Shown here one piece after another: positions 48,162 to 58,738 of a stretch of DNA of 64,000 nucleotides. A model generated the notes under the pieces. It searched no databases and was not told the DNA's origin. It worked only from the letters and a program-made list of their open reading frames with translations. Position 1 is the stretch's first letter. Every line of letters begins with the position of its first letter. The position numbers and the translations under genes were made by a program. Origin of the DNA: Larix kaempferi (lineage: Eukaryota; Streptophyta; Pinopsida; Pinales; Pinaceae); contig BSBM01000001.1 in assembly GCA_027924585.1 (NCBI GenBank), positions 52,444,501 to 52,508,500 of the forward strand, in the 5' to 3' direction.

Positions 48162-48858
48162 ATTATGTCATATAACCATAAAGAAAATTATAATAGATGA
48201 AATGTGGGTAGCAATCCAGGTCATCATGTCACACCAATCACTTTAGGTGCATTTTCCAAACATACTTCTTCCGGTAATGAACTTGTCACTTAGAGCACAT
48301 AATGAATTTTGAATCATGGATTGTTGACCATACATCATTTGTTGGGATATCTCATTAGAACTTTCAAAGACTCCCTAATGCTGGAAACCCCAAAAGGCCT
48401 TAAGCTAGCAAGAGAAATAAGTTAGATATTTTTGACTCAGAAAATGAAGCAAGTAACTTAATAGGCATTGCATATTATAGAAAAAATTTTATAGGTAGGA
48501 GAGCCCGACAACGCTTTTCCAGCTAAGTAATGTTGGTTATGAAAATTGTCATCAATATGCTACTTTTTTTTTTTCTAGAATAAGAAAACCTTAGTGTATA
48601 CATGTTTTAACCACCTTTATCCTTGATGTGTGCATTTTCTTTCTAAAATAATATATGAAATATTTAAAAATAATACCTTCCACTTTTCGTTGAAAGAATT
48701 GTCACCTCTCAATTTCTTCCACTTATCTTTCAAAGAATTTTAACCCCTATTGTTAACTATATATATGTAATAACTTTAAGGAATATATTTTGAATTTATA
48801 ATTAGGGGATACATTTTGATTTATAATTGATCTTTATAGATCATTCACTCTTATTGTT

Positions 48859-48895
<37 letters not shown>

Positions 48896-49067
48896 TTTGA
48901 AGGGATATATTTTGGTTTATAATTTATCCTTACTTGTCATTAGAAAGTATTCAAAATGTGATGCACTATACTTAATAATGCTTCAAGCTAATAGAGACAA
49001 CAACTCATTAACCTTGTAGGTTGTAATCGAGCTTAAAAGTATAAAATTTTGAAGATAGTTTATATAC

Positions 49068-49491
49068 CTCCCGTTTCGTGCATTACATTGGCGAAGAAGG
49101 CAGCGAGCTCTCTCTTCTGGACGTCGTCAGATCCGGTAGTGCCAAATCCAGAATACGAATTATCATTGGCAGCTGCGATGAAAGCGTCGTAAGTGTAGAA
49201 TCCTTTGCCCTCGCAGGAGCTGTCAGCTCCGCCTGCAAGGCCATCGAAGAAGCTCTGGGAAATGATGTTCCCTACGTTTCCAGCTCCGGCACTTGGAGAT
49301 CCTCTGCCTGAGTTGGAACAGGGGCCGCTCTGGCAGCCTTAGCCGCAGTAATCAAAGGTCGTCCCGCAGAATCCATACTGGCTGCAACACAAACCACTGG
49401 CGCAGCCACAGTTTTGGGCATTAACACTCACGCCCATCAGTAGAAGCACCAGCACCAGCGCCACTACTGATCTACCACAACTACTCCCCAT
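49068..49491 (-). pseudogene. Class IV chitinase exon 1 with one stop, copy 3
   Basis: ATG at 49491, with the same hevein-domain stop and GT donor. The promoter elements at +118 (TATATA) and further upstream (W-boxes) are kept. Confidence 0.85.
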
Positions 49492-50091
49492 TGCCAATAA
49501 TTCCTCTCAGACTTCCTTCCAGTATCTGATTTATGGATACAATTAACTCAAGAAATATTTGATTTCTTGATTCAATTTGAATTAACTAAATGGAATGCTT
49601 GCTTGCTCTATATAGGGAAACCCAAACGCGGTGTCGTACACTTATTTTCCATATATGACACCGAGAGTCAATAGCGCTGTGCCATGTAGACTTTGGACTT
49701 TGATTTTATGAAACAACTGAGCAATGGGTCAATACGTCGCGGGACGCGCTTCGCTCGCTAGTGTTGAACGCAGCCAGAATTCACACAAACAACAAATATT
49801 TTGTGGTATCGTGTAAATAACCAACTTGTGGGCCATATTCCATGGTTTACCAGACTTCCCATCACACAAATATTATGTGGTAGCATGGAAATAAGAAAGT
49901 TTTGGCCCATATTCCATAGTTTACCATACCTACCATATTCCATGGTTTACTACACCCTCTCCATTGGACCATACCATAAGGAAAAAATTGATGTTATCTA
50001 AACCAAGGATAGTTGATGAGGCCTATGTGTAAGCACAATATCTAGAGAATATTTTGATATTTTGAAGAATAAAGGACAATTAGGTGGTCCC

Positions 50092-50742
50092 AAATAGAAA
50101 GAATGTCAAGATGTTTGTAACGAGGGAACGAAGAAGTGGAAAGGAAAGGATAAGAAGACAACAACCACAACACATAGATGAAAGGATCCAAACAATCACT
50201 ATGATCATTGTAATATTGATGGTTGCACTAAAGATATGTGTTGGGAGCTACATCCAGAGTTTAATCCAATGAACTATAAGAAAGATGCCAAGAAGAATCT
50301 AAGCATCCTAGCCATCGAATTAGGAAACCATGCAGAGAGTAGCTCAAGTGAGATGAAAATATTGTCTACATTATAATGAAAAAGGAGGTGAATCTAAGTC
50401 ACCTGCATCCCAAGGAAGAGGAGGATATGACTAACCTTTTCCATTTTAAGAACTAGGTCAAGAACAAAAAAGCTAATGCTCTATTTGATTTTGGTTCACA
50501 AGTCAACCTCATAGCTGAAGATATAGTAAGCAATGTTGGATTGTAAGTTCAATACCATCCTCACCCATATCAAGTGGGATGAGTAAATAAGGATGGAGGG
50601 CCCAAGTATGTATGGATGCCAAATGTCTACAACATGCAATTTTACCATCATCATTTTTCGTGAGTCTATTTTCCCAAGTGTCACTCACTGTTTTCTAGTA
50701 AAATCTATGCATGAGGACTACTTTGATGCCTTTACTTGAGAT
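50092..50742 (+). pseudogene. Plus-strand gypsy gag-protease relic, copy 3
   Basis: Counterpart of 25150-25800, with the same knuckle-like and D-F-G motifs. Confidence 0.63.
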
Positions 50743-50761
50743 GTCACATTTCAAGATAGAG

Positions 50762-51390
50762 GTTGAGTGAAGTCAAGCAAATCAAGTACAGGGGTGGTAC
50801 ACATAGCCGCCTTTAAGTCTTGGAAAGCCTTTTCTACCTCATCATTCCAATTAAAAGCATTTTTTTTACCAGAGCAATGAGTGGAGCTAAATTCTTACCA
50901 AAGCTCTAGACGAACTTTCTATAATAACTAGTAAGACCCAAAAAATCTCTTAATATGTTAATACTTTTAGGGTAAGGCCAATCCTTCATCACTTCAATCT
51001 TTTTTTTTTTTCTTCTGGAAATATGGGTGTATGTTCGGTGGAAGGCTACTAAGTATGAGTGGAATGGAATGGTCATTATCATTGGAAGGAGAAGGAATTC
51101 ATTTGGGAGTGTGAAATATGGATTAGTGTTTGTCCAAGACTAATTGCATGTCAAAATGAATGGGTTGAGAAGGTGTCTCAAAAGCTTGAATGACATGGTG
51201 TTGAACCATTGTGCCTAAATGCCCCTTTTTAAGAAGCTTTTTCATATGGTTCGAGATGATAATATCCGAGTCTTATAATTCCTTAGAGAGTGTAGCTATG
51301 CCCTACCTATTAGAAAATCATGTACAAGGCACTTAAATCCATGGTGATAGGTCTTATTATCCATAACCATTCAACACCCAATACAATATC
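50762..51390 (-). pseudogene. Older minus-strand gypsy, left part (protease end to RNase H), copy 3 and native flank
   Basis: From 51390 downward the minus strand reads IVLGVEWLWIIRPITMDLSA, the conserved end of a gypsy protease. It crosses the native right edge of the triplicated unit at 51233 and continues as the relic found in copies 1 and 2. Its protease N-terminal half lies on the other side of the chromovirus at 58739-58940. The pieces meet at the same aspartate-isoleucine point with the ATATC duplication between them. The RT core is deleted at an A-run near 51010. Confidence 0.8.
51386..51390. other. Target-site duplication ATATC of the chromovirus, left copy
   Basis: ATATC is found here and at 58734-58738, directly outside the TGATG and CATCA ends of the LTRs. 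It marks the insertion of the chromovirus into the older gypsy. Confidence 0.9.
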
Positions 51391-52786
51391 TGATGGGGTG
51401 TCGGGTCGACCTCAGCCAACTCAACCCTCACCCTTCCAGGATTTGGGGTGATTCACTAGAATCAGTCCCTGACTCGGCTACAAACCAGCCTAGTCCTTCT
51501 GCCACGTAGGCCTGAATTTCAACACAGGTTCTCCGCAACCTTCTAGGGTCTCAAACCCTCGAAAATGACCTTCTGCAATCTTCTTGCGGGGTCACCTTCC
51601 TTCCGCAAATGCCTTCCACAATCGCCAACTCCGCAACACTCTTTCCTCACAGTCCTCTCCACAACAGTCTTTCCGCAATTGCGGACTGCAGGTTGCGGGG
51701 TGTTCTTCCTACGTCCTCCAAAAAGTGTCTCCGCAACGCCCTCCCGCAAACTCCTTTCCGCAATACCCTTTCCGCAACTTGCGGGTTGCGGGGTGCTCAC
51801 CTGACTTCTCCGAAAAGTCCTTCCACAACTTTTCCTTCGTAGCGCCTCGCCACTAAGCCTCGTGCTTTTTCCCTTCTGCGGGCGCTATCTTCACCGTTGA
51901 TCCTTGCGGATCTGATCTTAGTCGTTCACCTACGATCAAGCCAGAATCCTTCACTTAGGCTTGTGGGAATATATTCTCTGCGCAACTTGACTTCGAATAA
52001 CGCTTCCCTGTCGCCGATCTTCTTTTCGGGTTAGATCTGAGCCGTTCAACTCGACAAGCTAGATTTCCTTAGCTTCTTCACGATTTCTTGGCCGATTTGA
52101 CCATGGAACGATCAACGCAACTCGACCTTCGTCTGGATACTTGGAAAACTCCACACAAACGAGAATTCCTACTTAAAGAATTGAATGGCTATTGGTCCGC
52201 AAACACATTGGGGTTCTTCTCTACACACAAAAATCAAATGAACACAACACAGAGCTTCTTTCACACAGAAGTCAAGTCACAAATGCACACAGCTCAACCT
52301 AACAGAAACTCAAAGCATTCTTGATTCAAATATACAAAAAGATGTCTTCAACACATAGTTCTTCTATCTTTACTTACAGACAATATGGAAATTGCATTCC
52401 CTATAGAATGACCCCTAATCCAGAGCTGACCAACCAACAACCCTTAACTCATTCTATCCTGCCCTACTTATGCATTCGGCTCCCTAACAACATTTCGAGC
52501 CACTCAACAACCTAACAAACTCCACAACGACGGGTCTGCATCATTACTTAGCCGACTTCCTAAACTGGCTTGATCTCCACGTAGGGAGTATAAGCTCGCC
52601 GCTAGTGCTATCATACCAAAAATAGACAACGCATCAATTTACATCATGCGTGAATCCAAAGGATAATAGAAAACAGATCATCACAAACAACTCAGACTAT
52701 CTACGTCAGAACAATTCATCCCCAGCTAGTCACAACATGTGATCAAGTCATCACATTGCTGACTCGGCAACGATGCTCTTGCGTCA
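51391..52786 (-). repeat. 3' LTR of the chromovirus
   Basis: 1,396 bp. On the plus strand it begins TGATGGGGTGTCGGG and ends TTGCGTCA. The part 51530-51800 contains many TCCGCAA/TTGCGGA words in both orientations. The partner LTR at 57315 carries the same words with substitutions. The short open frames inside are not genes. Confidence 0.9.
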
Positions 52787-52800
52787 GACTCCCAAGGTTA
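52787..52800 (-). other. Probable polypurine tract of the chromovirus
   Basis: On the minus strand AACCTTGGGAGTC directly precedes the 3' LTR. The GGGAG purine core at the right place suggests the plus-strand primer, although the run is short. Confidence 0.45.
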
Positions 52801-52985
52801 AAATTTCTGAACCGTTGTTCAGTAAGTCTGTTATTGATAAACCCTTGGTTTCCAATTCCCTAGCATCCATCCATGTAGAATCTTCTATAGGATGTCCTTT
52901 CCACTTGATCAGGTACTCCAAGTAATCCCCCTATCTGGTACTTCTCGCCACTCTAGTCTCCAAGATATGCTCAACTTCTAAAGGC
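52800..52985 (-). pseudogene. Chromodomain at the integrase C-terminus
   Basis: The minus strand reads EVEHILETRVARSTR, one TAG, then GDYLEYLIKWKGHPIEDSTW and MDA. This is the chromodomain signature Y-L-I-K-W-K-G...S-T-W, including the aromatic residues that hold methylated histone tails. In chromoviruses this domain steers integration to heterochromatin, which fits its position in a satellite- and transposon-rich window. The frame is joined to the integrase at 53000-53180. Confidence 0.85.
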
Positions 52986-52999
52986 TAGGCCATAAGCAT

Positions 53000-54379
53000 C
53001 TATTTAAGCCATTGTAGATCTTCCACCTCTGACACTTTCCCTGTATCATCTGTCACATAGGCATACACGTCTACAACATTAAAAGTAGGTGATATATGAA
53101 TTCCTGTTTCCATTTCCAGTTCATAGGCATTCGCTGAAAATTTCCTAAGTATCTTGCATGGTCCAATATTTTTCATCTTCAACTTGTTGTACTCTCATTT
53201 TGGAAATCTTTCCTTCCTCAGATGTGCTAGGACTAAGTCTCCCACTTGGAAGTTCTTTTCCCTTCTCTTGCTTTCTAATTTGGCTTTGTAACTGTTGTTA
53301 CTCTGCTACAATCTTGCCTTAACCTGCTCTTGTATCTCACTGATACTTGTTGCAAAGTCTTCTCCATCTGCACTCTTTTCTAATTGACCCAAATCTCGAA
53401 GTTCACGTGCTCCTCTTGGATGCATTCCATAGAAAATTTGGAATGGACTCATCCCTATACTTCTATTTGGTGAGTCATTATATGCAAATTCAGCTTGGCT
53501 TAATACCTTATCCCATTGTTTGGGATTTTCTCCAATCAAACTCCTCAACATGTTACTTAGACTTATGTTTACTACCTCAGTCTGGCCATCAGACTGTGGA
53601 TGATATGCTGAACTGAAATTCATCCTAGTACCCAAATTCTTCCACAATGTCCTCCAGAAATGACTTGCGAACTTCACATCCCTGTCAAATACAATAATCT
53701 TAGGTAAACCATGTAGCTTCACAACTTCATCAAAAAACAAGTTAGCAACGTGTGTGGCATCACTAGTCTTATAGCATGGAACAAAATGTGCCATCTTAGT
53801 GAATCTATCCACCACCACAAAAATAGAATCATATCCCTTCTGAGTTTTTGGCAAACCCAAAATGAAATCCATACTCACAAAATCCCAAGGCCTATTTGGA
53901 ATAGGCAAGGGTGTGTATAAGCCCATGTTTTGGCTTCTCCCTTTGGCATGCTGACATACCCTACATTTTCTTACAAACTTTTCAACTTCATATCTCATCA
54001 TTGGCCAAAAGTAAAAATGACTCAACTAACCAAAACTCTTATGACTTCCAAAGTGACCTGCCATTCCTCCATTGTGCTTCTCCTGTATCAAGTTCTCTCT
54101 CATGGAACACTTGGGAATACATAGCTTACTGTTCTTAAAGAGATAACCATCTTGTAACATATACTCAATCCATGTCTCTTTGTCTATTTCTATAGGATTT
54201 TTACAAGCTCTATATGCATTCTGAAAATCAATGTCAGTCTCATACAAATCTCTTAAATGTTCAAATCCTACAACTTGGATCTGATTCTCTTGCACCATCA
54301 ACTGTCTTTTGCTTAAAGCATCAACTACTTGATTTGATTTCCCACTTATGTGCTTTCTCACAAAGGTAAATTTTTGCAT
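53000..54379 (-). pseudogene. Chromovirus integrase
   Basis: HHCC zinc domain: HNGGMAGHFG near 54050, then CRVCQHAKG near 53960. Catalytic core: SMDFILGLPKTQ and VVVDRFTKMAHF with the first aspartate, FDRDVKFASHFW with the second, and SDGQTEVVN with the glutamate. The C-terminal GPCKILRKFSANAYELE and HISPTFNVVDVYAYV box follows before the chromodomain. Breaks: TAG before LSHFYFWPMM, TAG after VKARL, and a TGA between about 53195 and 53185. The largest open piece is 53306-54025. Confidence 0.9.
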
Positions 54380-54403
54380 GAACTCAACCCACTTGACATG
54401 TTT

Positions 54404-54890
54404 CTAGTTCAACTTAGGTTGCTGCATGATATACTGCAATGCATGATTATCTAAAAACAAAACAAACTCACTAAGCATCAGATAATGTCTCCAATGTTTT
54501 AATGCTTGAACAATAGCATAAAATTCCTTATCATACGAGGAATACTTCTGTTTGGCCTCATTCAGTTTTTCCCTGAAATATGCTACAGGTCTATCTTCCT
54601 GACTGAGTACAGCTCCAATTGCTACTCCACTGGCATCACACTTCACTTGGAAAGGGTGCTTGAAATCTGGTAATTTCAATACTGGTTGTTCAGTAATCTT
54701 CTTTTTCAAGAACTGGAAGCTCCTTTCAACCTCTGCCGTCCATTGGAATGGGTGTTGATCCTTCCTAATGGTTCCAATGATAGGTGCGCAAATATATACC
54801 ATTGAAATTCTTTATAAACTTCCTATAAAAACTTTCCAATCCATAGAAACTCCTTACCTCAAAAATTCTCTGTGGTGAAGGCCAATCAAC
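54404..54890 (-). pseudogene. Chromovirus RNase H
   Basis: The frame 54802-54404 contains FQWTAEVERSFQFLKKKI, then VKCDASGVAIGAVLSQ with the first catalytic aspartate, KYSSYDKEFYAIVQALKHWR with the glutamate, and FLDNHALQYI with the next aspartate. It is separated from RT by a frameshifted stretch (about 54800-54890) in which SPQRIFEVRSFYGL is readable. It ends at a TAG before KHVKWVEFM. Confidence 0.88.
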
Positions 54891-54896
54891 GATTGC

Positions 54897-55901
54897 CTAC
54901 ACTTTCTCTGGATCCATCTTCAATCCATCACTTGAGATAACAAAACCCAAGTACACTAGTTCTGACTTCATAAAGGTACACTTCTTCACATTTACTAGCA
55001 ACTTTTCTTGTTGCAGTCTCTCCAAGACATATCTCAGGTGTTTCAAATGCTCTTCCTTTGATCGACTAAAAATCAGAATATCATCAAGGTAAACTATCAC
55101 AAACTTACCTATGAAATCTCTCAAGACTTCATTCATCAATCTCATGAATGTGCTTGGTGCATTGGATAGTCCAAATGGCATAACCAACCACTCATACAAC
55201 CCCTCATTTGTTTTCAAGGAGGTCTTCCACTCATCTCCTTCTCAAATTCTAATCTGATGGTATCCACTCTTCAAGTCTAGTTTTGAAAAGCATGTTACCC
55301 CACTAAGGCAATCCATCATGTCATCCATCCTTAGTAATGGAAATCGGTATCTGATGGTAGTCTTGTTAATTGCTCAGGAGTCAATACACATCCTTCATTC
55401 ACCATCCTTCTTTGGTGTCAACACTGTTGGTACTGCACATGGACTCATACTCTTCTGAACCAATCCTTTGTCTACCAATCCCTGTTCTTGCCTTCTAACT
55501 TCTTCATTCTCTCGTGGTGTCAGTCTGTATGCTGCCTTGTTTGGTAAACTTGCTCCAAGAATAAAATCGATATGGTGACTTATATCCCTCTTTTGTGGTA
55601 ACTCATTGGGAAAATCATCTACCACAATGTCACTAAACTCTCCTAGCATCTCGTGAATCTCCTCAGGTAGATCTGTAATGTTAGTCTTCATCACTACCAC
55701 TCTGGGTTTACATACTACAACATAGTTCAATTCCTCCTCATCAATCTGTTGCAAATACTCTTTTCTTGTCAACATCAGGACTTTTGATGTCTGCTGTTCT
55801 TTTGAACTCTCTCCTTGTAAATGATGAAGAATATGTTTTACCCCATCTTGGATAAAACTATGACAATTACTCCTACCATCATGTACCACCCTTTTTATCA
55901 A
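54897..55901 (-). pseudogene. Chromovirus reverse transcriptase
   Basis: N-terminal frame 55901-55395 includes HHIDFILGASLPNKAAYRLT and VPTVLTPKKDGE. It breaks at TGA codons near 55394, 55378 and 55245, which stand at positions usually held by tryptophan or arginine. The second frame 55217-54897 has [20 protein letters not shown] and [13 protein letters not shown], with the catalytic Y-L-D-D. The next TAG closes it after MDPEKV. Confidence 0.9.
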
Positions 55902-56379
55902 ATTGCCAGGGTCTCCCTAGAATAATATGACAAACATCCATGGGCATAACATCACATACAATCTTATCCTTATATGGGCCTATTTGAAATTCAACTTCAC
56001 ATTGTTCACTTACCAAAATTTGATGTCCCTTATGGAACCATGATACTTTGTATGGAACATGATGCTTAGTCCTCCTCAAACTCAGTTTGTCCACCATCTC
56101 TGTGGAAACAAGGTTGTCAGTGCTCCCACTGTCAATCACCATCTTACAACACTTCCCTTTTGCTTTACACATTGTTTTGAATAAATCCTTTCTTTGGATA
56201 CGTTCCACTTCCTCCTTTTCAGGTTTCAGTAAGGTCTTGTTCATCACTAGAGACTCTCCCTTTTCTGGCATCTTCTCATCTATTGTTGCTTGTTGTTGTT
56301 GCTGCTCTTTCTGACCTACATAGGCTCCCCTTTGTCCTACATCTTCCTTCTCTGGGAATTCAAAAGATCTGTGTCCCAA
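55879..56379 (-). pseudogene. Chromovirus protease with intact D-S-G
   Basis: Minus strand, frame 56379-55879. KMVIDSGSTDNLVSTEMVD carries the catalytic aspartate in an unaltered D-S-G-S loop. MDVCHIILGRPWQFD is the conserved end. The N-terminal 80 codons are the linker after the zinc knuckle and hold Q-rich and K/E-rich sequence. The frame runs on to overlap the RT frame at the GGT end. Confidence 0.88.
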
Positions 56380-57234
56380 CTTGTTACACCTGTAACATCT
56401 ATAGACATTTTCTCTGCCTCTTCCTCTACCTCTATATCTATGGTAAGGTCCTCTGTCTCTGGAGTTTCTTCCTCTTTCTTGGTTCTCACGCTGGTGTGAA
56501 TTTCTAGGTCTTCCTCTCTGGGATGCAAACCTTCCTCTTCTAGCTGTTTTCCCCCTCCCTTGGGTCGAACCTTTGCTTCTCTGGAAGATCTGTTTTCTTA
56601 ATAACTTCTTCTTCTGCTCTCAAGGCATATTGGTATGCCTCATCCATTTTCCTAGGTGATATCATACTGATCTCATCCTGAATGTTCATTCTAAGACCAT
56701 TGACATATCTAGCAGTCTTCTCTGCTGATTCTTCTACATAGCCTACCCTTAGGTTCACTTTGTAAAACTCCTCTGTATACTCTCTTATAGTTAATAATCT
56801 TTGCCTAAGGTTCTGCATCTGTCTGTACAATGTCAACTAGTAATCCTTAGGTAAGAACTTTTCTCTGAGCTTAACTACCATTCTATCCCAATTCTTTATG
56901 ACCGGTTTGTTCTTTCTTTTTATTTCATCTTGCACACTATCCCACCATAAAGATGCATGTATTTTTAATCTGGTCACTGCAAACCTAACTTTCTTGTTCT
57001 CTTCAACTTCACCATACTCAAAGTATATATCCAGCTCATTATTCCAATCAATGAGGTGTTCTACAGTGAGACTTCCTTCATGGGTAGGAAACTTAGGTTT
57101 CGACCTCGAAGTCGCTCCAAGAATTGACCGAAAGTATCTCAACTCTGATGTTTCTCACATTTCCTCTAGGACTTCGGCATTCGTTGCCAATCTTCCTCTG
57201 CCACGCATTCTTTCTCCTCTCATGTGGGTAGCCA
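56340..57234 (-). pseudogene. Chromovirus gag
   Basis: Likely start at the ATG at 57234 (MATHMRGERMRGRGR). It is followed by a TGA, then RYFRSILGATSRSKPKFPTH and the capsid region with WNNELDIYFEYGEVEE, SLWWDSVQDEIKRKN and WDRMVVKLREKFLPKDY. After a TAG comes LYRQMQNLRQRLLTIREYTE. A frameshift near 56540 leads to an RGR-rich linker and a knuckle CYRCNKLGHRSFEF (56402-56360), in which the last cysteine has become phenylalanine. Confidence 0.87.
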
Positions 57235-57298
57235 TGCCTTTGCTCTGTTGTGCCACACAAAACAATCCACGCTCTTATGGTACTGGATTCTGCTTCTC

Positions 57299-57310
57299 GC
57301 TTTGATACCA
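57299..57310 (-). other. Primer-binding site of the chromovirus
   Basis: On the minus strand TGGTATCAAAGC lies four bases after the 5' LTR end. It matches the initiator tRNA-Met complement with one change. Confidence 0.82.
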
Positions 57311-57314
57311 AAAC

Positions 57315-58733
57315 TAATGGGGCATCAGGTCGACCTCAGCCAACTCAACCCTCACTCTTCCAGGATATGGGGTGAGTCGCTAGAATCAGTCCCTGACTCG
57401 GCTACAAACCATCCTAATCCTTCTGCCACGTAGGCCTGACTTTCAACACAGGTTCTCTGCAACCTTCTGGGGTCTCAAACCCTCGAAAATGACCTTTCGC
57501 AATCTTCTTGAGGGATCACATTCCTTCCGCAATTTCCTTCTGCAATCGCCAACTCAGCAACACTCTTTCCACACAATCCTCTCTGCATTAGTCTTTCCGC
57601 AATTGCGGACTGCGGGTTGCGAGGTGTTCTTCCTACATCCTTTGGAAAGTGTCTCCACAATGCCCTCTTGCAAACTCCTTTTCGCAATACCTTTTCCGCA
57701 ACTTGCGTATTGCGGGTTGCAGGGTGCTCACCCGACTTCTCTGAAAAGTCCTTCCACAAATTTTCCTCTGCAACACCTCATCGTTAAGCCTCGCACTTCT
57801 TCCCTTCTACGGGCGCTATCTTCACCGTTGATCCTTGCAGATCTGATCTCAGGCGTTGACCTACGATCAAGATGGAATCCTTCACTTAGGCTTGCGGGAA
57901 TGTATTCTCCGTGCAACTTAACTTTGAACAACGCTTCCCCGTCGTCGATATTCTGTTTGGCTTAGATCTGAGCCGTTCAAATCAACAAGCTAGATTTCCT
58001 TAGCTTCTTCATGATTTCTTGGTCGATTTGACCATGGAATGATCAACGCAGCTCGACCTTCGTCCAGATACTTGGAAAAATCCACTCAAATGAGAATTCC
58101 TACTTAAAGAATTGAATGGATATTGGTACGCAAACACATTGGGGTTCTTCTCTACACACAGAAATCAAATGAATGCAACACAAAGCTTCTTTCACACAGA
58201 AGTCAGGTGAGAAATGCACACAGCTCAACCTGACAGAAAATCAAAGCATTCTTGATTCAAATATACAGAAAGATGTCTTCAACTCACAGTTATTCTATCT
58301 TTACTTACAGACAATATGGAAATTGCATTCCCTATAGAATGACCCGTAATCCAGAGCTGACCAACCAACAACCCTTAACTCATTCTATCCTGCCCTACTT
58401 ATGCATTCCGCTCCCTAACAATATTTCGAGCTACTCAACATTGCAACAACCTAACAACCTAACAGACTCCACAATGGCGGGTCTACACCATTAGTTAGCC
58501 AACTTCCTAAACTGGCATGATCTCCACGCAGGGAGTATCAGCTTGCCGCTAGTACTATCATACCAAAAATAGACAATGCATCAATTTACAACATGCGTGA
58601 ATCCAAAGGATAAAAGAAAATAGATCATCACAAACAGCTCAGACTTTCTACATCAGAACAATTCATCCCCATCTAGTCACAACATGTGATCAAGTCTTCA
58701 CATTGTTGACTCATCAACAATGCTCCTGCATCA
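57315..58733 (-). repeat. 5' LTR of the chromovirus
   Basis: 1,419 bp. On the plus strand it runs from TAATGGGGCATCAGG (TAATG instead of TGATG, one change) to CTGCATCA. It aligns with 51391-52786 along its whole length with scattered substitutions, and has a small insertion of ACATTGCAACAACCTAAC type near 58440. Confidence 0.9.
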
Positions 58734-58738
58734 ATATC

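Larger units (their letters stand above)
38768..51233. repeat. 12.47-kb tandem unit, copy 3
   Basis: Third copy, 12,466 bp. Its right end reads CTTTTTAAGAAGCTTTTTCAT, where the internal junctions read CTTTTTAAGTAGCTTGC. It therefore keeps the native right flank, a gypsy relic that continues past the edge. Left part like copy 2, right part like copy 1. Private differences include one fewer G in GTGGGGTACC at about 40484, AATTATTATTTTATG near 46857, and a C in the T-run near 50999. Confidence 0.96.
51391..58733 (-). mobile_element. Ty3/gypsy chromovirus, structurally complete, coding-dead
   Basis: 7.34 kb on the minus strand. It has two long LTRs with TGATG...CATCA ends, a 5-bp target duplication and an initiator-Met-type primer site. 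Domain order is gag, protease, RT, RNase H, integrase, then a chromodomain. Integrase after RT defines Ty3/gypsy, and the chromodomain places it among chromoviruses. Frames are broken at about a dozen points, mostly TAG or TGA at former CAG, CGA or TGG codons. There is no envelope-like gene. It is younger than the gypsy it interrupts. Confidence 0.93.

Noticed and set aside
13826-51233. Reading the repeated unit as a transposon or an integrated virus
   Set aside because: The unit has no terminal repeats of its own, its edges fall inside two unrelated older elements, and there is no duplication of target bases. It is a segment of chromosome that was multiplied.
51543-51856. Several overlapping frames of 77-90 codons in the chromovirus LTR (also at 57475-57965)
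   Set aside because: They lie wholly inside an LTR, overlap each other in different frames on both strands, and arise from the repeated TCCGCAA words.
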